Shown here: in pieces, positions 54,009 through 64,000 of the stretch
How the letters are laid out: each line of letters begins with the position of its first letter
Numbering within the stretch: the stretch's first letter is position 1
DNA from: Ianthella basta
Taxonomy: Eukaryota; Porifera; Demospongiae; Verongiida; Ianthellidae
Assembly: GCA_964019415.1 (NCBI GenBank)
Contig: OZ025871.1
Coordinates: 8,790,213-8,854,212 of the forward strand
DNA: 64,000 nucleotides
Reading direction: 5' to 3'
Translations under genes and position numbers: made by a program
The notes under the pieces: generated by a model
Told to the model about the DNA's origin: nothing
What the model saw: only the letters and a program-made list of their open reading frames with translations
Databases searched by the model: none

Positions 54009-54628
54009 TATGTGTGAGTGGATTTGAGAAAACGACCCACTTCGCGCAGTTTATTGATTTTGAGTTAGTGACACCGTGCTAAAGCAGAGTGGTTGGGCTC
54101 TCTATTACCCTTTGTTGCGCTTCGATATTTGCTTCAGTTCCAGAGATACGCTTGCCTAAAATGTGAAATTACGTTAGGTGCTTGGCTGAAAAAAGGCGTT
54201 AAGAACATGGACTTCCAGTCATGGCACAAATCTCGGACAGTTGGGTTAGTCATATTGGGAAGCGTATCTGCCTCCTCCTCAACACGGGAAGGTCTTCACG
54301 CTTGTCGGGAATGCTGGAGTAGTGTAGGTATGTTGACTTCGAGTAAGGCCTGGTTGCCTTGAATAACGTGCGTAGCTTTTTACGCTTACTTAACATGTTC
54401 GTATAAGTGGTGCCCGATGGCCACCATGTAAATTCTAAGTCTTCGTTTGAGCTTTAGAGAAGGAATTAAAGATTCAAGCTTGGCCACAAGATAGGGACTG
54501 TACAATAGATATGAATGATACCAAAATCCGTTTTTCGGTGAAATATCACCCGCATAATTGTTTTGTCCCATATCTATTGTTTACATATTGCGCAAAGTGG
54601 GTCGTTTTCTAAAATCCGCTCACATATA
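54009..54628. mobile_element. MITE with ~38-bp TIRs in a TATA-rich site
   Basis: The left end TATGTGTGAGTGGATTTGAG then AAAACGACCCACTTCGCGCA is inverted at the right as TGCGCAAAGTGGGTCGTTTT then CTAAAATCCGCTCACATA. Flanks are TATATA on both sides, consistent with a TA target. No recognised coding. Confidence 0.8.
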
Positions 54629-54638
54629 TATATATATA

Positions 54639-54935
54639 TCATATGGGGTTTGTTGGCAGTCCATCATCTTCTATTGGTGGCTCTAACATAGGTTTGCAGT
54701 ATGTGTCAGCCTGGTTCTTATGTGCAGAAACTGTTGAAGAATTCGAAGAAGCATCTATTTCAGCCAATGAGCTTGAGCCTACAGCAGAATCACCAGGAGA
54801 TGTAGCTTGAAAAGCTGCAGCTAGGTTCCTCACAGCTTTGGGCTTTAACTGTTTTCTTGCTTCCCGGTGCTTTACATGGTAATGTAGCCTTCTGCGTTTC
54901 TTTTCTTCTTCTGTGTGCCCTCGTCTTTTCATCAT
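54639..54935 (-). CDS. Small basic/Ser-rich ORF, unidentified
   Basis: 99 codons from MMKRRGHTEEEKKRRRLHYH through VKHREARKQLKPKAVRNLAA to a Ser/Ala-rich and acidic C-terminus. The N-terminus could bind nucleic acid or be a nuclear signal. It is divergent from the plus-strand gene starting about 330 bp away, so the two could share a promoter or belong to the same element. No family recognised. Confidence 0.35.
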   Translation of the reverse strand: MMKRRGHTEEEKKRRRLHYHVKHREARKQLKPKAVRNLAAAFQATSPGDSAVGSSSLAEIDASSNSSTVSAHKNQADTYCKPMLEPPIEDDGLPTNPI

Positions 54936-55264
54936 CTGCTAGCTATGGTTAGCTGCATATGAAGTGCCAGGAAGAAGCAGGAACATAGCTAGTGTGCAAA
55001 ATTCCCTTTAAGTAGCATTTGCAGTGAAGGGGGGCTGCATTACAACAAACCTTGGCTCGTTGTGCTGATAGACTTTGCGCGACTGGTGAACGATTGTACT
55101 GGCGTAACTTCAGTGGAAACAAAAGCGTGCAATTAGCGCACAATCATATAACACGTGATACCCGCCGCATTTTCTCATTCACTGCTTGCATACTATCGTT
55201 CACTCGTGCAAATCCCGCCACGTTTCAGCTTTGCAATTAGCATCAAGGGAGGTCGGAGTGTCTA

Positions 55265-58200
55265 TGATGGCATCTACTAGTGGCTTCTATCGGTGACCTG
55301 GCTCAGTGCCGAATCAGGAAGACCGCCAGTTGTCCGCTTTTGAATCAGCTGTCCATGCCCTTCAGCAACAACAGTCTGGAGCATCTACTCAACTCAGTGC
55401 TTTCAGCACTCGGTTAGACAACTTAGAAGACAGAATTGGCCAACGTAATGCAGATGCATTGGCAGAAAGGGACTTGAACCAGACTCACCCAGAGATTCAA
55501 AGCTGCACTAAAGTTCCAAGGGAGCTATCTGTAAGTTGCCTGCCAAAACAATCAATATTTGTGTCTGTGAGACCTGTAGGGCCACACCATGCGGTTGAGA
55601 GAGTGATTTCCGCATGGTGTGTGTACTGGAAACGCTATTTGGGCGAGCCTGTGCGACCCCTAATAGCGTCAGCTGCCAATTATTAGCTGTATTTCAAGCA
55701 TAGGGATGTATTTCAGTGACCAAAGGTTGTACAACCTGCACTCTTGCAACGAACAATAGTCAATGAAGCGCCTCATTACACGCTAGTTTCCAACCAACTA
55801 TCTGCCATCCCTACCTATGCTGTTATCAGCCACCTGTACAATGCCTAGCTATACTGAATTTCTGCTGATTTTTGAACTTTTGTCCATATTTCAGTTTGGG
55901 AAAACACCTCAAGCTAAGTTTTGCTGTGACATGAAGATCTGGAAGCCTTGAGTTAGTGTAGCTGATCAGGAGTTGCAGCTGCAGTCAGTTAGTGAACTAC
56001 ACACAAACACACAACTCAAATTGCTGACTCAATTCTCTAAGCCACGTCAACTGAGGCATGATTGTCTACAAACATGCACACACAAGAGAAAGGGTAACAA
56101 GCACATACCAGGCAATCTCTCACTCAATCATTCAGCTAGCTTGCTGACATATGGAAACAAGCTTATAGTTCAAAGCTACTTGAATGGCAATTTTCTCCGT
56201 TCATCTGCATTTCTCTGCTGTACAACACCATTTGTTACATGAGGAAGCCATACATCAAAGCAAGCTGCAGTGTGCTAATTTTGCATAACGCCACTGTTTA
56301 CACTTTCACACCTCATAACACACTGCGTTGAATGGGGCTCTTATTTGCTAACCCAATCACTTTCTAGCCTTAAACAAACGTTTTGTTTACTGCTTTATCA
56401 AAATGCCTTTGATATTCATCACCTTGTGAACTTACTCATGAACATTGGTTCTGGAAAGATGAGTCATCAACATAAATTTATGCCTAGCACACATGTATTT
56501 TTATGGCAGTGACATGTAATTGTGCATGTAATGTCTTTAATGATAGAGAAACCAAGACTCCCTTGTGACATGTAATTGTGCATGTAATGTCTTTAGTGAT
56601 AGAGAAACCAAGATTCTCTTGTGACATGTAATTGTGCATGTAATGTCTTTAGTGATAGAGAAACCAAGATTCCCTTTTACGAGTTCACTTGTTGGATCAA
56701 ATTGAAGGTAGATCTCGCCACTCCCAAGTTCTCCAGTCGTTTAAATCCTAGTACACTCTCTAAAAAGAAAGTTCTCCCTTCATACACTGCTTGTAGGACT
56801 TCTAATTATTTGCCCTAGTGCCGACTCAAGCGACGCCGACGCTTTATTCAGTACGAGAGGCCGCTGACAGCCTTTTTCTTGCGACGCGCTTCTCGCCTTT
56901 GCCTTGTGCTCCGAGAAGAGCGTGTTCTCTGATTTCTATAGTAACTTCAGTCAGGTTCGTTCAGTAAATTCATTTGACAGCGAACGAATTCAAGCGCTAA
57001 TCGCTGCTGTTTGAATCGTAACAAGTCACATATGCGTACAACTTGGCTCTGCCCTGGATGTTGGTTGTACACATGCTGACCATCATTTGGTACTAGCCAA
57101 TAATTCACATGTTATGCTATGTCTACACATTCCGTTCATGGATTGGCAGGCTCAAACTACAGCACCCTGTAAGCATCTGTATTTTTGTATAACATCTTGC
57201 TTTCTTTTATGAGGGCTGTCTCAAAATTGTTTATCTATCACAGAAACAGATTAAATTGCTGCACTCTATGTGGGCAGAAGGAGATCAGTTCAAAGCAAAT
57301 GAACCATAAGTACTGTAAAACTATGCATGCTTGACTAAGTACTCACGCATGTTGTAGTACAATAGTGTTTTTGGCACCAAGTTTTAGACGCAGTAGAAGA
57401 TAGCTGTTATTTTAAGACAAGTTAGCATCCCTCTTATATAGGCTTGGGTATCCTGCAGCAGCATCATGCTTGTTCACACTTTGATCCTTTACTATGAGCA
57501 TAGTGCTTGATGCTGTCACACCAAAATTTAGGCACAAGGCTACCTCATGTCTATTCAAGACTGCTCTTAGGCTTGGCCCATCACTTCCAGCAAGAAAGGG
57601 AGTATGTAGCTTCACCTTAAATTTAGCAATTGCATGCCACAGAAATAACCATGCAGGAGACCATAGGTAAGCTTGCTTATAAAAGGCTTCACTACCGTAT
57701 ATCACAAAATTTTCACGGCCTAAAAATTTTGTGAATCGCTGCCAAAATGTGCCAGATATGTTTGCGAATAAAACTTTTGCAAAGGAGACTCTACAAGGTG
57801 GACATAAAAGCCTTAAATAGCAGGAGCAATCACTTCTGAGATCAAGCAAACAGAAGAGCTACATGCCGTTCGTTGATCAGCCATTTTATCATGACATCAT
57901 GGGCATACACAAGTTATTATTATACCATAAGTATTATATGCATATAAAATTTGTGAATTTCCTCCATTTGCAAAATTTAAAACAAGTATTTGGAGTTAAA
58001 AACTTGTGGGGCGCCGGGGCGCCCCTAAACCTCGAACTACTTGCTAGCAATTTCCCCATGTACGTTCAGTAAATCAAATAGTTGGGGGTACAGTATTGTT
58101 GTTGGCCTGAAAAATACATCGAGATACACTAGACCATTGGGTTTGCAAGAGCTTCAAGTCTCCAGAGCAGCCAGTCATATCCAGTGACAGCACCCCTACC

Positions 58201-59876
58201 AAACTGTCAAATGTTTGCCTACTGCTTTTTAATCTATATGACATTCTGAATGAGCAATTGTTACTTTGTGCCTGGAGGAGGAGTGTGCTGGCTGAAAGGC
58301 TACCCTATGATGACTGTATGAGCGAATCATGACTATAAGTATATGCTATGATTTGCTGGGTCTCCCATTATTGGCCAACGGGTCATTAGACTTCTGTTGT
58401 ATTTAGGGCTGTACCTCGCAGGAGAATAGTGAGGTAGACTTCATACTACAATACTATTGCTTAAACATGTTCTAGAAACACTTTGTGTTATTTGGATACA
58501 CGGCGAAATATAAAGGAAGATGCTTTTGAGCCTAGCAAACAGAGAGAACAATTATCACAGAAGAGACGTTCCCTAGGCTTTTTATTAGTATCACTCTATT
58601 AAAATACATGTTTATGACCCCATTTCGCTAGATTAAAATACGGCACAACGCCATTAGAGACAATTTAAAGCTTTGTAAAAACGACATGAGCGCAATGACA
58701 GAAATATACATACATACATACATACATATATACGAACATAAAGCCATACGAAAACCTAAAAGTGAAAACAATATAGGGGGCGCCTTTGGTGCCCCAAAAA
58801 TTATTGATCACGAACAATTGCGACATACAGTACACCACAGCACTGGCACTTTGCACGGTTTAAAGTAATCATTTGTGCTTATTTGCACTCAATTGTGTGA
58901 CCGTTTAAGCATTGTTTGCACATTTGATGAGAGTTGACCAGCTTTCCAATGCTCCTGCCGCATAGCAATTGTCAAGTTGCCTGAATGCGCCTTTGTGAAT
59001 GAGTTGATCATTGGTGGTGGCTAATGTGTGTTTCATTCGCATTCACATGTAGTTACAAGTCAGCCCACAATTATCAGGTAGCTAGATCAGTTTTTGAGCA
59101 GGTGCAAAGCTATTTTAGGGACCGCTTTTCACAGCAAGAAGTCTATGGTGAGTGTTAGAAAAACATTAGCACCAGCTATGTGGCATTTCTACATGTCTTT
59201 GCTAGTTCCATGTATTATTTGCAGCTGCAGTACATCGGTACTATGAATCATGGAGGAGAGCATACAATGACAGCAAGCCAGAATGCTCCAGTCTTAAACT
59301 CTGCCAATGCCAATAGGAAGAAACGAGTAAATACATATTGCCACTGTTTTTAAGGACATTGGATTTACGTGCATCTGTATTCTTGTTTGTGTAGCTGTAT
59401 ACTAGACGCACACGTGCTCTGAAGTGCAAAAATGAGAAGAGGGCCTGGAGTATGATCACTCCACACTATATGTCTGACGAGGAGCCCGAAGAGCACAATG
59501 GCTTCAAGCGCTTTGGTGTGCACTCGCCACACTTCAGATCTGAAGATATATTTAGCAGGGACAGCATTAGGCACAGTAGTAATTTAATCGTCTTTTTCTA
59601 CACAGTTCTTAAATAGCTTGTTTTCAAGCTGGACAGCCGCCTTAAAAAGCCTCAAGATCGTACTATGGTTACAGAGCTACAGACAGGGTGAGTGGATCCC
59701 CTCGTAATGATACCCTGCCCAGAAAGTTTGCTAGATGGGCTATTAAAGATGACATCCAGGAGCCCGAACGCATCCAGCTAACTGCATTGCCCAGAAGACC
59801 TGCAGCTGATCAGCCACAGGCTACAGACAGCGATAGTGAGGAGGATGACATTGACCTAAGCAGCATCCTTCAGTGA
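55265..59876 (+). CDS. Decayed-looking multi-exon gene, function unknown
   Basis: Segments on the plus strand look like exons of one gene. 55265-55530: MASTSGFYR, then after a TGA a coiled coil, QLSAFESAVHALQQQQSG..TRLDNLEDRIGQRNAD, with donor GTAAGT. 59078-59147: VARSVFEQVQSYFRDRFSQQ. About 59221-59325: AAVHRYYESWRRAYNDSKPE, then NANRKKR in a shifted frame. About 59395-59545: LYTRRTRALKCKNEKRAWSM, TPHYMSDEEPEEHNGFKRFG. About 59612-59876: KLDSRLKKPQDRTMVTELQ, then a frame step, GSPRNDTLPRKFARWAIKDD and an acidic tail DSDSEEDDIDLSSILQ. I recall ORFs of this composition (coiled coil, YFES.R/YYESWR helix, basic stretch, MSDEE, RWA) as repeated genes of unknown role in invertebrates, possibly mobile-element borne. 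Frame breaks suggest a pseudogene or assembly errors. Confidence 0.45.
56509..56672. repeat. 56-bp tandem repeat, three copies
   Basis: CATGTAATGTCTTTA recurs at 56525, 56581 and 56637, exactly 56 bp apart, with only a few substitutions between units (GACTCCC/GATTCTC/GATTCCC). Near-identity implies a recent expansion. Confidence 0.95.
57983..58052. repeat. Solo hairpin repeat (GGGGCGCCGGGGCGCCCC type)
   Basis: The arms AAGTATTTGGAGTT and (inverted) CTCGAACTACTT enclose GGGGCGCCGGGGCGCCCC. It is related to the hairpins at 21641, 46708 and 62207, but the central stem is different and longer. Confidence 0.6.
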
Positions 59877-59993
59877 GGTACAAATACGTTTAGGTAGATT
59901 GATTGTGTACTGACTTATGCTTTTGTAAGCCTAGCTTTAAGCTCAAGTCCCAAGGTGGCTGCATCCACAAATGGTGTGTGTAAGTTCCCCCCA

Positions 59994-60279
59994 ATGTGTG
60001 AGAGTCCGTTACGCACTGTATCCACATGTGGAGTGTGTTGTCTTATTCCCATGTGTGAGGGTCCATTGCAGGCTGTATCCACATGTGGAGTGTGTTGTCT
60101 TATTCCCATGTGTGAGAGTCTGTTGCGGACTGTATCCACTTGTGGAGTGTGTTGTCTTATTCCCATGTGTGAGAGTCCGTTGCGGACTGTATCCACATGT
60201 AGAGTGTGTTGTCTTATTCCCATGTGTGAGAGTCCGTTGCGGACTGTATCCACATGTGGAGTGTGTTGTCTTATCCCCA
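59994..60279 (-). repeat. 57-bp minisatellite, five units, open reading frame kept
   Basis: ATGTGTGAG recurs every 57 bp (59994, 60051, 60108, and so on). Since 57 = 3 x 19, one minus frame stays open and reads MGIRQHTPHVDTVRNGLSH repeats with a few substitutions. Whether it is translated is unknown. A sixth unit lies at 61103-61170, beyond an inserted MITE. Confidence 0.9.
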
Positions 60280-61102
60280 CGCTTGTAGGTTATGACAAAT
60301 CATAACATAAAGGTGTGAATTCCTCTGTTACCATGGCTACTTGCGCAATGTCATGTAATGTGCGCATGATCTGCGATTATTTTAGAAAAGAAATCGCCCT
60401 AGAACGTCGTATCTGGCAGCTAGCTATGTACCTAAGGACGAAAACAAGCCTTACCGAGCAGATTTGATCTAATCGTTCGAGCGAAAAAGCCTAACTGTGC
60501 AATGTGCTATAATGCCGTCAGCCATTTTTTTAAAATATCACAAGGACGTCACGAGACATTGCCCCTGTAGGCGGGCTGTTACGGTTGTTCGCAAAATATC
60601 TTTCTGGCTATCGGTATTGCTAGGTAGAGGCACATTGATGGCTTGTTTCGCATGCTAAGGAAATCATCTAACTTTTCCATGCATGCATTGTTCATGCTCG
60701 CTTCCTGTGAGGAGTTACAAGGCGCAGAAGTTGGCAAAAGAGAAACGAAAGTTAGTTATCTTGCTGTAACCTTGGATAGGATTAGTTTACCAACAATGCA
60801 TGCATGCAAAAGTTAGATCGCATGTGTATGAACAGATTAATGTTCATTTTGTTCCGTTTAGACATTCCTCCGATAGCCAGAAAGATATTTCCCGCTACTT
60901 TGATGGCTTTGGTAGCGGCGACATTGCTCAGTGAGGCAAGGTGCCATCAGCACATATTGCACATAGACGTAAAGAGCGGAAGTAGGTACTCGCCTGACGT
61001 CGATTGAACAAAGTTTGCAGGAGATATAAGCAATTATACGGAGATAAAAAAATCGGCCGCGAACACGCCCCATTGTTTACATAGTGCCATAACCCACATG
61101 CG
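60280..61102. mobile_element. MITE inserted into the 57-bp minisatellite, ~820 bp
   Basis: The array breaks at CTTATCCCCA and resumes with CATGTGTGAGAGTCCG. The inserted DNA begins CGCTTGTAGGTTATGACA and ends with the inverse of CGCATGTGGGTTATGGCA. Inside are long inverted segments: ATATCTTTCTGGCTATCGG (60596) against CCGATAGCCAGAAAGATAT (60872), and CATGCATGCATTGTT (60679) against AACAATGCATGCATG (60793). No coding. The right end resembles DNA near 34810. Confidence 0.7.
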
Positions 61103-61392
61103 CATGTGTGAGAGTCCGTTGTGGACTGTATCCACATGTGGAGTGTGTTGTCTTATTCCCATGTGTGAGCTTGTCTTAGGGTGTGCATGGTTTTTAGGTA
61201 AGTTTCATCGCAGTCTTATTTGAAAGACAAGTTTGAAGGTACGCTTCCCTCAAACGTTGGCATGACTCTACTGGGTATTAGCCAAGTACTTCTATTTACT
61301 CTGCCATTCTACACTCCATGCAGGTACTCAAAGTTCTGGCAAGTCCCTAAAGGAACTTAATTATATCATAGCTGTAACCCAACAGTTTACTT
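61103..61392. other. Minisatellite remnant and spacer
   Basis: One more 57-bp unit (61103-61170), then AT-rich DNA with no gene seen. Confidence 0.6.
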
Positions 61393-62058
61393 TTTAGGGG
61401 CTGCCACAGGCAGCCCTTATATTGTTTTCGTTTTGACATTTTGTTGTATGGCTTCGTGTCCCACTTCCGGTGGTATATATGTCGGTTTATATAATACGTA
61501 AACTAAGGCAGTATAACTGTGCTAGCATTTATATTATAATGTAGTGACCAAAGTATTGAGGATAGAGGATTTATAATTATTGTACGCTATTTATTCGGCT
61601 GGAAGTGGACCGTGTGCGAGGCCAAAGGACTTTCCAAATCGGCTTCTAAACGTCGTGTTAGGGCACTTTGAACGTCCTCTTCCGCCGTGGAACAGACTCC
61701 TACAACACTTCTGGTTGATGGGCAATGAGACAGCTTCGAGACAGCGCCCAACAGGTCATTGACTTCACCACGCGCCTTCTTCGATAATGGCCGCGCCCGC
61801 CTCGGAGGACTTCACTTCGCCGCCTGAAGCACATGACACAAGTTCAAAAATGCTCTTCAGAATCTGGCCCACGTGTACTGTGCTGTAGCAAACCACGTGC
61901 GTAACTTTTGCCATCACATAACAATAGCTACTCTCGCGACTGTGGGTTCCTTCGTACATTATGTTTCAGTAAATACTCTTTGTAAATGCATGTGCTGTAA
62001 GCAGTCATGTGTCTGTGCTGGTGGAGATTTCTCTGTGCTTGTGCGTGGTGTGTGCGTG

Positions 62059-62100
<42 letters not shown>

Positions 62101-62255
62101 TGTGTGTGTGCGTGTGTGTGTGTGTGTGCTGAGGTCACAAAGGTGTATGACACAATGTCATGTTTATTGTGAGTGACAGAGCAGCGACCGAAGAGAGCAA
62201 GTATTGCGAGTTGGGGTGGCAGCCTCACAAGTTTTTAACTCGAAATACATGTTAA
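61393..62255 (+). mobile_element. Dispersed repeat X, copy 2 (uninterrupted)
   Basis: Starts with a half hairpin AGGGGCTGCCACAGGCAGCC and ends with GAGTTGGGGTGGCAGCCTCA and TTTTTAACTCGAAATACATG. It is homologous to 19490-21695 without the two MITEs, and so gives their empty sites. Includes a (TG)n tract at 62057-62128. No protein domain recognised. Confidence 0.65.
62057..62128. repeat. (TG)n microsatellite
   Basis: About 35 TG units with TA and CG interruptions. The same place in copy 1 of repeat X (20227-20253) has only a short tract, so it expanded after duplication. Confidence 0.9.
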
Positions 62256-63317
62256 TATTTACACTGTATTATCAACTTTATTGGCTTTGGTTTGTTGTAC
62301 TGCACTTGGTACATGGCTACCATGCGAAGTCTTGCATGGTGCCTAACACCAGCACAAAAAATGGCGGACTCACCTCGCAATATCGCTAAAAAAGTCGCTT
62401 GGGGTGCACACATTGTATCACCTGCGCTTGCGCCGTCTTTTTACCGTATCCTCAAGTTGGCTGAACGAGACACCATGGTGTCTGTCTTCATAGGGTGTAC
62501 GATACCGTATTCGCATCGTTTTCATAAGAATACGGTAACACATTTATACGAAAGTGGTCCCGCGGTCTCGGCGCGAGTCCCTTGTGCTTGTTGCTTGTCT
62601 CATAGTCCCTATCCTTTCTGTAGCAACATATCTTGTTGGTATGTGCATACCAAATTTTTCCCTGGCAAATGCGGTCAATGAGAAAAGATCTCCAAGGAGA
62701 ATGATTGCTCTTCTGCTCTGCACTTGCATCGCACGAAGCTGATTTTGTTCGGCAGTTGTGCCAATTCAATCGCTGAACTTGGGAGGCCTTTCGCACCATG
62801 GTTGACAACATACAAAATGGCTTTGGTATCCGAGAAAAATGGCCACTTTCCGGTAGCTCCTTCCCTTTCTTCTCCATGCTAGAGCCGAACATGGTCGTTT
62901 TCACGATCCCATTGTTCTGAACTAAAGTAGGGCACAGTGCAGACGAACGGAGTTGGCAGAATGTGCAGCGCAAATCCCTAAACGCTGCTGAGAATACGGA
63001 ACGCAGCCAAGTTAATGGAACGCCCTAAGAATACGAAATGCCTTAAGAATACGGAATGGTGCCAAGAATACGGAACACGAATACTCGGGCTTGGCTCCAA
63101 TATAATAGGATACAGTAGCTATTGCAACTAATTTTGTGTAATTCATCAACACACTTGTGAACACAATTCATAGGCAAGAATGAACACAAATGATTGAAGC
63201 AAACATGAGTAAAGTCAGAAATATTTCGACACGTGTACAGCGACACAGTGGAATTGACTTACATACCATACACAGTTTGCACATTCTCAGAGTTGTCAAA
63301 AACACAATCAAGAACAT
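62256..63317. other. Spacer with AATACGG direct repeats, no gene supported
   Basis: AAGAATACGGAA-like units recur at 62527, 62991, 63030, 63048 and 63065, plus TACGATACCGTATTCGCATC at 62499: probably a decayed MITE. A minus frame at 62488-62973 is open for 161 codons but matches nothing I know and ends in these repeats. Confidence 0.4.
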
Positions 63318-63470
<153 letters not shown>

Positions 63471-64000
63471 TGAAAAGCAGTGGACCACATGCTTTAACCC
63501 ATTATAGACAAATTCATGTTACGAGCGAAACCAGTGGTGCCCAAATAAAATGGTGCAAGTATGTGGCAAAGTTGCATAGTCGGCTTACGCACGTTTTGAA
63601 GCTTTCCCAGTTCCAGATAGCAACGTTAGAAGTTAGGATCGGTGAAGAAGTCCCTGTGCAAGGCTCTGAATGGGTTTCTGGGCCGATTTGAAGATCTGTG
63701 CAAACGGGCTTGCAGAAGGAGGCCGAAAATGGTAAGTATTGCCGTTGTTCACCTGTGGTCTCGCATGCAGCTGACCCAGCATCAATTTATGCAGTGAATA
63801 CAGTCCTGAAGTCAGTCCTGAAGCAAGCTTTGCAGCTCAAAGTTTGCGCTTTCAAAAGCTTCTCTTTGGTGGTAGTCTTGTAAAAATGGCGTCGATTGCC
63901 TCGCAATTTCACATGCTTCGCTCTTTGCTTATGCCCGATTTTCATCCATATACAGCGCCCTACCACTAGACATTGCATTGACGACATTAAAACAACAGCG
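63471..64000. other. Window end, no gene supported
   Basis: A plus frame at 63530-63690 (KLHSRLTHVLKLSQFQIATL) followed by AATGGTAAGT at 63729 could be an exon with a donor, but no domain is recognised and the window stops too soon. Confidence 0.3.

Larger units (their letters stand above)
55531..59077. other. Long putative intron, mostly repeats and AT-rich DNA
   Basis: Holds a 56-bp tandem repeat, a solo hairpin repeat (57983-58052), a TACA run (58706-58732) and a GGGGGCGCC..GGTGCCCC hairpin (58776-58797). A minus frame at 57412-57849 is open for 145 codons (AWLFLWHAIAKFKVKLHTPF, VALCLNFGVTASSTMLIV), but its N-terminal part overlaps MITE-like sequence and I recognise no domain. Confidence 0.45.

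Noticed and set aside
59994-60279. CRISPR array, suggested by regular repeats
   Set aside because: Units are contiguous without spacers and the DNA is clearly eukaryotic; it is a minisatellite.
63528-63691. Exon ending at AATGGTAAGT near the window edge
   Set aside because: No recognised sequence and no second exon in the window; listed only as a possibility.

Overview
The window looks like nuclear DNA of an early-branching marine invertebrate, most likely a demosponge. This is an inference from several things together: many short GT-AG introns in small genes, AT-rich 'ataattat' intron filler, a receptor tyrosine kinase with an unusual ectodomain, LRR exons of NLR style, and a very mixed load of DNA transposons (Kolobok, PIF/Harbinger, hAT, piggyBac-like, Tc1/mariner), Penelope and LINE retroelements. 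No bacterial genes, rRNA, tRNA or CRISPR arrays were seen.

Layout. 0.3-7.7 kb: a 13-exon receptor tyrosine kinase gene (+), open at its 5' side, with TE insertions in its third intron. 9.8-14.2 kb: an NRBP-type pseudokinase gene (+) with a C-terminal CCT/PF2-like domain; one of its introns holds a textbook hAT insertion (8-bp target duplication) with a remnant BED zinc finger. 14.6-22.8 kb: a probable minus-strand gene made of phase 1-1 low-complexity exons in duplicated modules, cut by long (AC)n tracts and by a repeat carrying two further MITEs. 23.0-28.3 kb: three elements nested like dolls, a Penelope element inside a PIF/Harbinger element inside a Tc1/mariner transposase gene, each junction marked by target duplications or by coding continuity. 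28.5-37 kb: repeat-rich DNA with two long foldback elements, a 1.5-kb piggyBac-like element and a TA-target MITE. 39.4-44.5 kb: two copies of an LRR exon pair (205 + 134 bp) on the minus strand, separated by piggyBac-like MITEs and a LINE. 44.7-46.7 kb: a second, decayed Harbinger-like element. 46.9-50.4 kb: a nearly complete Kolobok element with TTAA duplications, a THAP + DDE transposase (+) and, convergent to it, an ORF related to the cysteine-rich cytosolic ballast domain of the P2X7 receptor (-). 52-54 kb: MITEs and LINE tails. 55.3-59.9 kb: a decayed-looking multi-exon gene of unknown function. 60-64 kb: minisatellites, MITEs and microsatellites.

The host genes show no operon-like linkage. 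The two kinase-fold genes lie side by side on the same strand but belong to different families. The most interesting items are the P2X7-ballast-like ORF held within Kolobok termini; a MITE family whose longest copy keeps a HIRAN-like coding segment that two shorter copies lost at the same junction; the Penelope inverted termini with hammerhead-ribozyme-like cores; and paired palindromes shared by otherwise different piggyBac-like MITEs. Exon borders were placed by eye from splice signals and reading-frame continuity.
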